From positions 496,001 to 560,000 of the forward strand of contig NZ_LT906468.1 of assembly GCF_900187125.1 (NCBI RefSeq): 64,000 bases of DNA, read 5' to 3'. This DNA is from Sphingobacterium mizutaii (GTDB taxonomy: Bacteria > Bacteroidota > Bacteroidia > Sphingobacteriales > Sphingobacteriaceae). Every line of letters starts with the position of its first letter. Position 1 is the first letter of the stretch. Below are positions 42,271 to 52,552 of this stretch, one piece after another. The translations under genes and the position numbers were made by a program. The notes under the pieces were generated by a model. That model ran no database searches and was not told the DNA's origin. It worked only from the letters and a program-made list of their open reading frames with translations.

Positions 42271-45200
42271 ATGGAAAGCAATAAAAAATATTGGAAAGGT
42301 TTAGAGGAATTGAATCAAACTCCTGCTTTTGTTGAAGGAAGCAAGAGTGAGTTTGCTGAGCCTATTCCCGTAGAAGATGTGTTAAATGAAGCTGGTTTAA
42401 GTACCAAGACACCTCGTCGTGACTTTTTGAAAGCTTTAGGTTTTGGTTTAGGGGCTGTGACATTGGCAGCTTGTAACCGTACGCCAATTCACAAGGCGGT
42501 ACCTTATGTAATCAAACCTGAAGAAGTAACTCCAGGTGTACCAAACTTCTACGCTTCTTCCTTCAATGGTCAGAGTGTAATCGTTAGAACGAGAGAAGGA
42601 AGACCAATTTCATTGGAGGCAAATCCAAATGCTGTTGGTTTAAATCAAGGTACAGATGCTTCAACTTCTGCATCAGTTCTTGATTTATATGATATGTCCA
42701 AATTGCAAAATCCTCAAATTGGGGGTAAAGATGTAGATTGGGCGAAATTAGACCAAGCAGTTGTTGATGCTTTAAACAAAGCGCAAGCAGCAGGAAAACA
42801 AATTACTATTGTATCAAATACAATCAACAGTCCTTCTTCATTAGCGGCTATCGCTGCATTCGCGACAAAATATCCTGCAACTCAACACGTTCAAGTTGAT
42901 GCAGTTTCTTATAGTGGTATCATTGAAGCTAATAGAGCTTCATTTGGTAAAGCAGTCGTTCCTTCTTACCATTTCGATAAAGCTCAGGTTGTTGTTTCTG
43001 TAGCAGCAGACTTTTTAGGAACTTGGTTAGCTGGAGAAGAACACACACAAGATTATATTAAAAATCGTGACTATAAATCGTTGAAAGGCGGTAAAATGTC
43101 ACGTCATATTCAATTTGAATCAGGATTATCAATGACTGGTTCAAATGCAGACGTTCGTATTGCGATCAAACCTTCAGAAGAAGGAGCGGTATTAATTAGT
43201 TTGTACAATGCTATCACTGGTCAATCAGTTGCTGGCGGTACAAACAATGCAAAAGCAAAAACAGCGATTGCTCTAGCTGCAAAAGAATTGGTGAATGCGA
43301 AAGGTTCATCAGTAGTTGTGGCAGGATCGAATGATATCAATGTACAAGCTTTGGCAAATGCGATCAATACAGCATTAGGAGCATACGGTTCTATCATTGA
43401 CCTAGATAATTTCTCAAAACAACATCAAGGATCTGATTCAGCATTCCAAACTTTCTTGACGGCTGCTAAAGCTGGTCAAGTGGGAGTAGCTATTTTCTGG
43501 AACTCAAACCCAGTTTATGACTATTATAAAATTGATGATGTAAAAGCTGCAATTTCTAAAATTGGTTATACTGTATCATTAGGTGATCGCGCTGATGAAA
43601 CTTCGTCAGAATTGAAAGCTATTGCCACAAATAATACATTTTTAGAATCTTGGGGTGATGCTTCTGCAAAAGAGGGATTATTTACAATCGTTCAACCAAC
43701 TATAAACCCTGTGTTTAACACTCGCCAAGCTGAACAAAGTTTGATCAACTGGGCCGGTGTTAACAAGCCAATCCATGATTTTGTAAAAGAAAATTGGGAA
43801 ACCAATATCTTAGCTGGAACTGGAAAAGTTTGGAAGGATGTACTTCAACAAGGTTTTGTTTATAAAGGGTCAAATACTGGTTCTTCCTACTCAGCTAACG
43901 TAGATGTTAATGCAATTGCAACTGCGATTGCAAATGATGCTAAGCGTGTTGCTGGTGGTGTTGAATTAAAGATTTATGAATCTCCAAATATTAGAGACGG
44001 ACGTTGGGCAAACAATGCTTATTTGCAAGAATTGCCTGATCCAGTATCTAAAGTAACTTGGGATAACTTTGCAGCTATCAACCCAGCAGATGCTGAGGAA
44101 TTAGGTGTTAAGGAAACAGGAAAAGTTACTGTCGAGGCTAATGGTTACAAAGTAGACCTTCCAGTATTGTTACAACCAGGTCAAGCAAGAGGAACTGTTT
44201 CAGTTGCGATTGGTTATGGTCGTACGAAAGTTGGTAAGGCTGGAAATAATGTCGGTGTAAATGCCTATCCATTTGCTAGTCTAGTAAATGGAACAATTCA
44301 ATTCGCTGCAAAAGCTACTATTTCAAAAGCTTCTGGCATTTATGAGTTGGCTCAGACACAAACTCACCACACTATTGAGGGTCGTAACATTATCCGTGAG
44401 ACTACCTTTGCTAATTACTTAAAAGATCCTAATTCTGAGTCTGGACGTTTCTCTGATTCGCACCAAACTTATGATTTATGGAATAAATTTGAGCAACCTG
44501 GTCACCGTTGGGTGATGGCAATCGATTTGAATGCTTGTACAGGTTGTGGATCTTGTATCGTAGCATGTAACGTTGAAAACAACGTTCCAGTTGTAGGTCG
44601 TGACGAGGTTCGCCGTCGTCGTGAAATGCACTGGTTGCGTATCGACCGTTACTATACATTGAATACAGGTGAAGGTAAATTAACAAAAGAGAAAGAAATT
44701 GCTAAAGCAGCAGGTTATGACTATGAGGATGTATCTGTAGTTTATCAACCAATGTTATGTCAGCACTGTGAACACGCTCCATGTGAGACTGTATGTCCAG
44801 TTTTAGCAACAGTTCACTCTTCAGAGGGGCTTAACCACATGGCTTATAACCGTTGTTTCGGAACACGTTACTGTGCGAACAACTGTCCATATAAAGTGCG
44901 TCGTTTCAACTGGTTCAATTACTGGAATGATTCTCGTTTTGACAATTATTTGAACAACGAGTTTACACAATTAGTATTGAATCCAGATGTGACTACACGT
45001 TCACGCGGGGTTATGGAGAAATGTTCAATGTGTATCCAACGTATCCAAGCAGGTAAGTTGAAAGCTAAAGTTGAGAACCGTAAAGTGAAAGACGGGGACA
45101 TCAAAATGGCTTGTCAAGCAGCATGTTCGGCAAATGCAATCATCTTTGGTGATGCAAACGATCCAGAGTCAGAAGTTTCAAAAGCATTGCGTAACGAACG

Positions 45201-45282
45201 CGTTTATTATGTGCTTGAAGAAATCAACGTACAACCAAATATTGGTTATATGACGAAGGTAAGAAACACATTTGAAGCATAA
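42271..45282 (+). CDS. actB: Alternative complex III subunit ActB (iron-sulfur, molybdopterin-oxidoreductase-like)
   Basis: 1003-aa subunit with a twin-arginine signal, RRDFLKALGFGLGAVTLAAC. The large middle part resembles molybdopterin oxidoreductases, though in this family no molybdenum cofactor is expected. The C-terminal quarter is a ferredoxin-like domain with cysteine clusters CTGCGSCIVAC, CQHCEHAPCETVC, CFGTRYCANNC and CSMC, room for several Fe-S clusters. Second gene of the operon, 40 bases after actA. Very clear family match. Confidence 0.95.
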   Translation: MESNKKYWKGLEELNQTPAFVEGSKSEFAEPIPVEDVLNEAGLSTKTPRRDFLKALGFGLGAVTLAACNRTPIHKAVPYVIKPEEVTPGVPNFYASSFNGQSVIVRTREGRPISLEANPNAVGLNQGTDASTSASVLDLYDMSKLQNPQIGGKDVDWAKLDQAVVDALNKAQAAGKQITIVSNTINSPSSLAAIAAFATKYPATQHVQVDAVSYSGIIEANRASFGKAVVPSYHFDKAQVVVSVAADFLGTWLAGEEHTQDYIKNRDYKSLKGGKMSRHIQFESGLSMTGSNADVRIAIKPSEEGAVLISLYNAITGQSVAGGTNNAKAKTAIALAAKELVNAKGSSVVVAGSNDINVQALANAINTALGAYGSIIDLDNFSKQHQGSDSAFQTFLTAAKAGQVGVAIFWNSNPVYDYYKIDDVKAAISKIGYTVSLGDRADETSSELKAIATNNTFLESWGDASAKEGLFTIVQPTINPVFNTRQAEQSLINWAGVNKPIHDFVKENWETNILAGTGKVWKDVLQQGFVYKGSNTGSSYSANVDVNAIATAIANDAKRVAGGVELKIYESPNIRDGRWANNAYLQELPDPVSKVTWDNFAAINPADAEELGVKETGKVTVEANGYKVDLPVLLQPGQARGTVSVAIGYGRTKVGKAGNNVGVNAYPFASLVNGTIQFAAKATISKASGIYELAQTQTHHTIEGRNIIRETTFANYLKDPNSESGRFSDSHQTYDLWNKFEQPGHRWVMAIDLNACTGCGSCIVACNVENNVPVVGRDEVRRRREMHWLRIDRYYTLNTGEGKLTKEKEIAKAAGYDYEDVSVVYQPMLCQHCEHAPCETVCPVLATVHSSEGLNHMAYNRCFGTRYCANNCPYKVRRFNWFNYWNDSRFDNYLNNEFTQLVLNPDVTTRSRGVMEKCSMCIQRIQAGKLKAKVENRKVKDGDIKMACQAACSANAIIFGDANDPESEVSKALRNERVYYVLEEINVQPNIGYMTKVRNTFEA

Positions 45283-45309
45283 TTTATTCTAGACTGAAAT
45301 AAAATAACT

Positions 45310-46791
45310 ATGTCATCGCATAACGAATCAATATTAAGAGAACCATTAATCACCGGCAAGGATATCACCTATGCAAAGATTACAGATGATATCTTACTTC
45401 CGGTTGAAAATAAACCAAACAAAGCGTGGTGGATCGGTTTTACCGTAGCTGCACTAGGCGCAATGTTGTGGGTTGTAAGTGTTGGATATACGTTTTGGAC
45501 GGGTATCGGCGCTTGGGGATTAAACAAAACAGTAGGTTGGGCATGGGATATTACCGACTTCGTATGGTGGGTAGGTATTGGTCACGCCGGTACTTTGATC
45601 TCCGCTGTATTATTAATATTCCGTCAGAACTGGCGTAACTCCATTAACAGATCGGCTGAGGCGATGACAATCTTTGCCGTTATCTGTGCTGCTACATACG
45701 TAGTAGCTCACATGGGTCGTCCTTGGTTAGCATACTGGATTTTCCCTTTACCAAATCAATTTGGATCATTGTGGGTTAACTTCAACTCACCATTAGTATG
45801 GGACGCATTCGCGATCTCTACATATTTCACCGTATCATTAGTGTTCTGGTATTGTGGTCTTTTACCAGATATCGCGTCAGTTCGTGACCGTGCTTCTGGT
45901 ATCAAGAAAAGAGTTTATTCAATTTTATCATTTGGATGGAATGGCTCTGTTAAAACTTGGCAACGTTTTGAAATCGTTTCTTTGATTTTAGCTGGTATCT
46001 CTACTCCATTAGTACTTTCGGTACACACTATCGTATCCATGGACTTTGCTACTTCAGTGATTCCTGGATGGCACACGACTATCTTCCCTCCATATTTCGT
46101 TGCAGGGGCGATTTTCTCAGGCTTCGCGATGGTACAAACCTTATTGTTGATCTTACGTAAAGTAATGAATTTTGAGGATTACATTACTATGTTCCATATT
46201 GAAGCCATGAACAAAATTATCATGACTACTGGTTCAATCGTAGGTATCGCATATTTAACTGAGTTATTCATTGCATGGTACTCAGGGTCAGAATACGAAA
46301 TGTATGCATTTGCTAACCGTATCGCTGGACCTTACGCTTGGGCTTACTGGGCGATGATGACATGTAACGTGATTTCTCCTCAGTTGTTCTGGTTCAAGAA
46401 GATTCGTACAAGTATTCCTATTTCATGGATTCTGTCTATCGTTGTGAACATCGGTATGTGGTTTGAGCGTTTCGTAATTATCGTTACATCATTACACCGT
46501 GACTATTTACCATCTTCTTGGGCGATGTTCTACCCAACTTGGGTTGACGTTGGTATCTTTGTTGGATCTATCGGATTATTCTTTACTTTATTCTTATTAT
46601 TCCTGCGTTTCTTACCAGGTATTGCGATTGCAGAGGTTAAGTTGTTGTTGAAAAGCTCAAGCTTACAGCATAAAACTAAACTTGTACAAGAAGGTGCATT
46701 CCCTGAAGAGCAAGTTGAATACTTCAGAGACTCAATGGATAAATACGATACAGTTACAGAAGCGGACATTAAGGCATTACATCAAAAATAA
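45310..46791 (+). CDS. actC: Alternative complex III subunit ActC (NrfD-like)
   Basis: 493-aa NrfD/PsrC-type membrane protein with about ten helices that holds a quinol-binding site. Typical features are FVWWVGIGHAGTLISAVLLI and the HTIVSMDFATSVIPGWHTTI loop with conserved His and Asp. Position between actB and actD and length support it. ActF is its shorter paralogue. Confidence 0.95.
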   Translation: MSSHNESILREPLITGKDITYAKITDDILLPVENKPNKAWWIGFTVAALGAMLWVVSVGYTFWTGIGAWGLNKTVGWAWDITDFVWWVGIGHAGTLISAVLLIFRQNWRNSINRSAEAMTIFAVICAATYVVAHMGRPWLAYWIFPLPNQFGSLWVNFNSPLVWDAFAISTYFTVSLVFWYCGLLPDIASVRDRASGIKKRVYSILSFGWNGSVKTWQRFEIVSLILAGISTPLVLSVHTIVSMDFATSVIPGWHTTIFPPYFVAGAIFSGFAMVQTLLLILRKVMNFEDYITMFHIEAMNKIIMTTGSIVGIAYLTELFIAWYSGSEYEMYAFANRIAGPYAWAYWAMMTCNVISPQLFWFKKIRTSIPISWILSIVVNIGMWFERFVIIVTSLHRDYLPSSWAMFYPTWVDVGIFVGSIGLFFTLFLLFLRFLPGIAIAEVKLLLKSSSLQHKTKLVQEGAFPEEQVEYFRDSMDKYDTVTEADIKALHQK

Positions 46792-46796
46792 TAGCA

Positions 46797-47333
46797 ATGA
46801 GCAATACAAAATATATACTAGGTAGTTTTGCTGATCCTGATGATATGATGCATGGGATTGACAAGTTGCAAGCAAACAATATTAGCATTTACGATTGTTT
46901 TACTCCAATGCCTATCCACGGGATTGAGGCAAAGTTAGGGGTGAGACCTTCAAGATTACCCATTGCAGCATTTATTTTCGGTGCGTTGGGAACAGTTTTA
47001 GGATTCAGTCTTTTGTTTTACACCATGTCTTATGATTGGCCGATGAATATTGGTGGTAAACCATCGATGCCATTGCCAAACTTTGTTCCGGTAACATTTG
47101 AGGTGACAATTTTATTATGTGCCTTGGGTATGGTTGCGACATTCTTTTTCCGTAACCATTTATTTCCAGGACGTGCACCACGTGTGATGGACTTGAGAGC
47201 TACGGATGATCGTTTTATTATTGCTGTAGATGCAAAAGAAAATACTGACCATGCGTTGATCGATGGCTTATTGAAAGAAGCAGGAGCAGTAGAAGTTAAG
47301 TACAATGAAAGAAAATATGTTAGTTATGAATAA
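46797..47333 (+). CDS. actD: Alternative complex III subunit ActD (DUF3341)
   Basis: 178-aa protein of the DUF3341 family with two membrane helices (about residues 60-82 and 105-123). It begins [20 protein letters not shown] and keeps [13 protein letters not shown], common to ActD. It starts 5 bases after actC. Its last codons overlap the actE start, which suggests translational coupling. Confidence 0.95.
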   Translation: MSNTKYILGSFADPDDMMHGIDKLQANNISIYDCFTPMPIHGIEAKLGVRPSRLPIAAFIFGALGTVLGFSLLFYTMSYDWPMNIGGKPSMPLPNFVPVTFEVTILLCALGMVATFFFRNHLFPGRAPRVMDLRATDDRFIIAVDAKENTDHALIDGLLKEAGAVEVKYNERKYVSYE

Positions 47334-47955
47334 AAAGAATTTTCTTGGAACTGTATGTGTTGCTGTCGCTTTAACAGCAGTTGTTTCTTCATGCGGAGAT
47401 GGCACCACTCGCAGTGCAGGATGGGAATTCTCACGTAATATGTATGATCCGATTGCTTTCAATCCAGATCAGCCAAACAAGAATTTTAAAAATAATAGTA
47501 CAGCTCAAACTCCTCCTCAAGGTTCTAATCCGATTGGATTTGATCGCTTTGATTATGGAAACTCAGTTGAAGAATATGAGCGTGCAGGATTGGAATTAAA
47601 GAATCCTCTTGTTGTCAATCCAGCACATCTAAAAGAAGGAGAAGCTTTATACTTGACATACTGTGCAGTTTGTCATGGTAAAGATGGAGCAGGGGATGGT
47701 CCTATTACAAAAGATAGAGAAGTTGATGATTCTAGAGGAAAAAGAGCTCTAGAGAATTTCCCTCCTCCACCATCATACCACCAATCAGCAGGAACTCCTT
47801 CTTCTAGAGGAGGTCAGATGTCTGAATTGTCAGATGGAAAGATTTACCATACAATTACTTATGGATATAACGCGATGGGTTCACACGCTTCGCAATTATC
47901 TCCTGAGGAGCGTTGGAAAGTGGTAATGTATGTTCACGAATTGCAAAAAAAATAA
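47326..47955 (+). CDS. actE: Alternative complex III subunit ActE (monoheme cytochrome c lipoprotein)
   Basis: 209-aa lipoprotein cytochrome. ATG 47326 overlaps the actD stop (ATGAATAA) and gives signal [20 protein letters not shown] ending at SSCGDG; earlier in-frame starts at 47305 and 47317 are less likely. One heme site, [15 protein letters not shown], with the distal Met probably in the segment [11 protein letters not shown]. It hands electrons from ActA to a soluble carrier or directly to the oxidase. Confidence 0.94.
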   Translation: MNKKNFLGTVCVAVALTAVVSSCGDGTTRSAGWEFSRNMYDPIAFNPDQPNKNFKNNSTAQTPPQGSNPIGFDRFDYGNSVEEYERAGLELKNPLVVNPAHLKEGEALYLTYCAVCHGKDGAGDGPITKDREVDDSRGKRALENFPPPPSYHQSAGTPSSRGGQMSELSDGKIYHTITYGYNAMGSHASQLSPEERWKVVMYVHELQKK

Positions 47956-47974
47956 ATTAACATCGATATTATAA

Positions 47975-49210
47975 ATGGGAACTCACAATCATCATCACGA
48001 TTATAATTTCAGCGAGCAATTTAAATTCGCAGGTATCGCTAAGGTCCTGAGTTTAGTTGCTATCGTTGTAGGGATAGCCGCAATTGCAATTGGCTTACTA
48101 TCAAGTGACCATATAATGGTTGAGCGTACATATGCCAATTTATTATTGATGGGATATTATTTTACTTGTGTTTGTGCAGCAGGAGCATTTTTCGTTGCCT
48201 TACAATTAGTAACTCAATCAGCATGGTCTGCAGGTTTAATCCGTATTCCTCAGGCAATGGCGAGTGTACTTCCAATCGCTTCCGTGATTTTATTAATCAT
48301 TGTAGCTTTAGGATTGAATACACATAATTTATACCACCACTGGCATGCAGATGGCTTGACAGATCCAAGTAGTCCTAACTATGATAGCTTAGTTGCTGGT
48401 AAGTCTGCTTTCTTAAATGTACCAGGATTCTTAATCCGTCAGATTATTTTCATGGGAAGTTATAGCATCTTTGCTTTTATTCTTGCGAAATTATCTTACA
48501 ATGAGGATTTAGCAGGTGGATTAAATTCATACAAAAAGAGCTTTAAGTTATCCGCAATATTTTTAGTAATCTTCGGATTTACTACCCCAATTTGGTCATT
48601 TGATACCATCATGTCTTTAGAGGCACACTGGTTCTCTACCATGTTCGGATGGTACAACTTCGCAGGAATGTGGGTTAGCGGATTAGCTGCAATTACAGTA
48701 ATCTTAATTTTGATTAAGAAAGCTGGTTATATGAACTGGGTTAATGAAAACCACCTACATGATTTAGGTAAATTAATGTTTGGTTTCTCAATTTTCTGGA
48801 CTTATGTATGGTTTGCTCAATTTATGTTGATCTACTATTCAAACATTCCAGAAGAAACTGTTTATTTCTATAAACGTTGGGAACCAGAATACAAGCCTTG
48901 GTTTTGGATAAATATTGTTATTAACTTTGTGGCTCCATTATTACTATTGGTTGACCGTGATGCAAAACGTAAGCAAAATATGATGTTATTCATATCTATC
49001 GTATTGTTGTTAGGTCACTGGTTAGACTACTATATCATGGTAATGCCTGGTACAGTTGATTCACACCGTGGTTTTGGTTTCATTGAAATCGGTACTGCAA
49101 TAGGATTTGTTGGAATCTTTACTTTCTTAGTTCTTTCGAAATTGAGCAAACATGCTCTAGCACCGAAGAACCACCCATTCTTGGATGAAAGTTTACACCA
49201 CCAAATTTAA
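47975..49210 (+). CDS. actF: Alternative complex III subunit ActF
   Basis: 411-aa NrfD-like membrane subunit with about ten helices and a His-rich N-terminus (MGTHNHHHDYNFSEQFKFAG). Helices such as VLSLVAIVVGIAAIAIGLL and the loop IPEETVYFYKRWEPEYKPWF match ActF. It forms the second membrane half of the complex opposite ActC. It lies 19 bases after actE and 41 before coxB. Confidence 0.94.
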   Translation: MGTHNHHHDYNFSEQFKFAGIAKVLSLVAIVVGIAAIAIGLLSSDHIMVERTYANLLLMGYYFTCVCAAGAFFVALQLVTQSAWSAGLIRIPQAMASVLPIASVILLIIVALGLNTHNLYHHWHADGLTDPSSPNYDSLVAGKSAFLNVPGFLIRQIIFMGSYSIFAFILAKLSYNEDLAGGLNSYKKSFKLSAIFLVIFGFTTPIWSFDTIMSLEAHWFSTMFGWYNFAGMWVSGLAAITVILILIKKAGYMNWVNENHLHDLGKLMFGFSIFWTYVWFAQFMLIYYSNIPEETVYFYKRWEPEYKPWFWINIVINFVAPLLLLVDRDAKRKQNMMLFISIVLLLGHWLDYYIMVMPGTVDSHRGFGFIEIGTAIGFVGIFTFLVLSKLSKHALAPKNHPFLDESLHHQI

Positions 49211-49251
49211 TAGAGATTAAGTTGAAATAACGTTCAAACGTGTTATAAGAG

Positions 49252-50604
49252 ATGAAGTTTAAATTACATAACAGATTTAAGTCCTTATTTGGAGGCTTAT
49301 TAGCTATTAACCTATTGTTTGCTGCTCCTGCAATGGCTTCCATTCAGGAACAAGCAGCTGATACAGCTAAGGTTGAGCAAGCGGCAACACCTGCAGTTAC
49401 TGCAGACTCGGCTGCTGCACCAGCTGATAGTGCTGCTGCGGCACCTGCTGCAACAGATTCAGCTAGCGTTTCAGCATCTAGTACTTCTAGCAGCACCGTA
49501 ACTCCTGCTGCTTCAACAACCAAAGAAGAGAAGAAAATTGATCCTCAGGTTTACAAAAACTTGACTTATTATATTTTACTTTTCTTGGTTTTATGTACTG
49601 TGGTTGCAGTTATCGGAAAGGTACAGTCAATCTATGTATTGACTAAGAAAGTAAATGGAAAATACAATCCTTTAGCAAATAATACGCTACAAGCAGCTTT
49701 ATTATTTGTTTTCTTGATTGGATTTTTAGGATTTGTTTATTACGGATATGCAGTTTGGGGAAGCTGGTCATGGAGACCTGCCGCAACTGAGCACGGTAAG
49801 GATATTGATAGGATGTTTATCATCACTACGGTAATCATTACCATCGTATTAGTATTGGTTCATATTTTATTATTGACCTTTACTTTTATCTACAGAATGC
49901 GTGCTAAACGTAAAGCATATTTCTATCCGCACAATGATGCTATTGAAAGATTATGGACAATTGTACCAGCAGTAGTTTTAACTATCTTGGTATTGTTCGG
50001 TTTCTTTACATGGAGATCAATTACCAATATTCCTGAAGATCTAAAGAAATCTGCTTTACAGATTGAGGTATTAGGTGAGCAGTTCATGTGGACCGTTCGT
50101 TACCCAGGTGCGGATGGTGAATTCGGAAAGCGTAACTACAAATTGACTACTCCTCTGAATTCCTACGGTATTGATTATAATGATAAAACTGCATGGGACG
50201 ACGTTAAAGGTGATGAAATTGTAATCCCTGTTAACAAACCAGTTCGTTTCCACATTATGTCAAAAGATATTATTCACTCTTTCTATATTCCTGATTTCCG
50301 TGTTCAGATAAACGCAGTACCAGGAATGACTAACTACTTCCAGTTTACACCGACCATCACTACTGATGAGATGCGTGATAAGATGAATGATCCACAATAC
50401 AACTTCGTTATGTTATGTGCGAAGATCTGTGGAGAATCTCACTACAACATGCAAAAGAATGTAAGAGTGGTTACCGAAGCTGAGTACAAAGAGTGGTTAA
50501 GCAAACAAGCTAAATTCTTCACTGAAGACCTTCAAAAAGAGTTCGCTCAAGCAGAAGGAGAAACTACGGAGAAGAATGACCGTATCGCGGCTTCAATAAA
50601 TTAA
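49252..50604 (+). CDS. coxB: Cytochrome c oxidase subunit II
   Basis: 450-aa subunit with the CuA site. The C-terminal cupredoxin domain has HSFYIPDFRVQINAVPGM and CAKICGESHYNM, with Cys389 and Cys393 and nearby Glu, His and Met ligands. Three or more helices precede it. Residues about 35-95 are an unusually long Ala/Ser/Thr/Pro/Asp-rich linker after the signal peptide. There is no fused cytochrome c domain, so electrons should come from a separate carrier or ActE. Confidence 0.96.
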   Translation: MKFKLHNRFKSLFGGLLAINLLFAAPAMASIQEQAADTAKVEQAATPAVTADSAAAPADSAAAAPAATDSASVSASSTSSSTVTPAASTTKEEKKIDPQVYKNLTYYILLFLVLCTVVAVIGKVQSIYVLTKKVNGKYNPLANNTLQAALLFVFLIGFLGFVYYGYAVWGSWSWRPAATEHGKDIDRMFIITTVIITIVLVLVHILLLTFTFIYRMRAKRKAYFYPHNDAIERLWTIVPAVVLTILVLFGFFTWRSITNIPEDLKKSALQIEVLGEQFMWTVRYPGADGEFGKRNYKLTTPLNSYGIDYNDKTAWDDVKGDEIVIPVNKPVRFHIMSKDIIHSFYIPDFRVQINAVPGMTNYFQFTPTITTDEMRDKMNDPQYNFVMLCAKICGESHYNMQKNVRVVTEAEYKEWLSKQAKFFTEDLQKEFAQAEGETTEKNDRIAASIN

Positions 50605-50629
50605 ATATAACAGAGAATTTAAATAGAAT

Positions 50630-52504
50630 ATGTCAACTACAGTTATATCGCACGACGCAGCTCATCACGGATCACATGATCATCATCATGAGACCTTTTT
50701 GACGAAGTATATCTTCAGTCAAGATCATAAGATGATTGCTAAGCAATTCTTGATCACTGGTATTATAATGGCGGTTTTCGCTATGATCCTGTCGATTTTA
50801 TTCCGTATTCAATTAGCATGGCCTGATCATGAGTTTCCAATTCTTGAGGTTTTCTTAGGAAAATGGGCAGAAGGTGGTCGTATTAGACCCGACTTCTTCC
50901 TATCCTTGGTAACTATTCATGGTACCATGATGGTATTCTTTGTACTTACAGCAGGTTTATCAGGTACGTTCAGTAACTTATTAATCCCTTATCAATTAGG
51001 AGCTAGAGACATGGCTTCTCCATTGATGAACATGTTATCATACTGGTTTTTCTTTACAGCTTGTGTGATCATGGTTGCTTCTTTCTTTATCGAAAGTGGT
51101 CCTGCATCAGCTGGATGGACAATTTATCCTCCACTATCTGCAGTTCCTAAAGCTATCGCAGGTTCTGGATTGGGTATGACCCTATGGTTAATTTCCATGG
51201 CTTTATTTATCGCATCACAAGTATTAGGGGGTGTTAACTACATCTCTACAGTATTGAACATGCGTACTAAAGGTATGGAATTATGGAAAATGCCTCTAAC
51301 TATTTGGGCATTCTTCTTAACAGCTATCGTAGGTTTGTTATCTTTCCCAGTTTTAGTTTCTGCAGTAGTATTATTATTCTTTGATCGTTCAGTAGGTACT
51401 TCATTCTACTTATCAGACTTAGTTGTTCAAGGTACTATCCTTCCTAACGAAGGTGGTTCCCCAATTTTGTTCCAACACTTGTTCTGGTTCTTAGGACACC
51501 CTGAGGTATATATCGTAGTAATGCCTGCATTAGGTTTGACTTCTGAGGTTATTTCTACAAACTCTCGTAAACCAATCTTTGGTTACCACGCGATGGTTTA
51601 TTCATTAGTTGGTATCACCGTATTATCTTTCATCGTTTGGGGTCACCACATGTTCGTAACAGGTATGAGTCCTTTCTTGGGAGGTGTATTTATGATTACC
51701 ACATTGATCATTGCTGTACCTTCAGCCGTTAAGGCCTTTAACTATATTGCTACTCTTTGGAGAGGTAACATTCGTTTCACCCCTGCTATGATGTTTGCAA
51801 TTGGTATGGTTTCTTTCTTCGTGTCTGGTGGTTTAACAGGATTGTACCTAGGTAATGCTGCATTAGATATCAACTTGCATGATACATACTTCGTAGTAGC
51901 TCACTTCCACCTGGTAATGGGTTCTGCGTCAATCTTTGGTATGTTGTCAGGAGTTTATCATTGGTATCCTAAAATGTTCGGACGTATGATGGATGAGCGT
52001 TTGGGTTACTTCCACTTCTGGTTGACATTTATTGGTGCTTACTTGGTATTCTTCCCAATGCACTTTATGGGTATTGATGGAGTTCCTCGTCGTTACTACG
52101 CTTTCACAGAGTTTCCATTTATGGAAAAATGGGTATCAGTTAACTTGTTGATCACTTGGGCTGCTATTGTTTCAGCTGTTGGACAAGTTGCTTTCTTGTG
52201 GAACTTCTTCGCATCAATTTGGTGTGGAAAACGTGCTCCGCAAAACCCTTGGGATTCGAATACTTTGGAGTGGACTACTCCAGTAGAACATATTCACGGA
52301 AACTGGCCAGGAGAAATCCCTACAGTATACCGTTGGCCTTACGATTACAGTAAACCAGGTCATGACCTAGATTTCATTCCTCAAAGTACTCCACTTTCTC
52401 AAACAATGAGTTCAAACTTGTTGCATGATTGGGAAGGAAATGAAGAAGGAATTGAAGCTCAAAAGGTTTACAATCGTGAGCATAACAGAGAAGAAGAAGG
52501 GTAG
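50630..52504 (+). CDS. coxA: Cytochrome c oxidase subunit I
   Basis: 624-aa heme-copper oxidase core. Visible ligands: HGTMMVFFVL (heme a His), WFLGHPEVYIVVMP (CuB His and the His-Tyr cross-link), WGHHMFV (two CuB His) and HDTYFVVAHFHLVMG (heme a3 and a His). The HPEVY form marks an A-type proton-pumping oxidase. The N-terminus is His-rich. 26 bases after coxB. Confidence 0.97.
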   Translation: MSTTVISHDAAHHGSHDHHHETFLTKYIFSQDHKMIAKQFLITGIIMAVFAMILSILFRIQLAWPDHEFPILEVFLGKWAEGGRIRPDFFLSLVTIHGTMMVFFVLTAGLSGTFSNLLIPYQLGARDMASPLMNMLSYWFFFTACVIMVASFFIESGPASAGWTIYPPLSAVPKAIAGSGLGMTLWLISMALFIASQVLGGVNYISTVLNMRTKGMELWKMPLTIWAFFLTAIVGLLSFPVLVSAVVLLFFDRSVGTSFYLSDLVVQGTILPNEGGSPILFQHLFWFLGHPEVYIVVMPALGLTSEVISTNSRKPIFGYHAMVYSLVGITVLSFIVWGHHMFVTGMSPFLGGVFMITTLIIAVPSAVKAFNYIATLWRGNIRFTPAMMFAIGMVSFFVSGGLTGLYLGNAALDINLHDTYFVVAHFHLVMGSASIFGMLSGVYHWYPKMFGRMMDERLGYFHFWLTFIGAYLVFFPMHFMGIDGVPRRYYAFTEFPFMEKWVSVNLLITWAAIVSAVGQVAFLWNFFASIWCGKRAPQNPWDSNTLEWTTPVEHIHGNWPGEIPTVYRWPYDYSKPGHDLDFIPQSTPLSQTMSSNLLHDWEGNEEGIEAQKVYNREHNREEEG

Positions 52505-52552
52505 GTTCATACCTACCTCTCTTTATACTTTTTAATGTAAAAGGAGAGATCT

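Noticed and set aside
52501..52520. Hairpin GTAGGT-TCAT-ACCTAC at the coxA stop
   Set aside because: Only six pairs and no real T-run; the operon evidently continues into ctaA. It may modulate expression but is not called a terminator.
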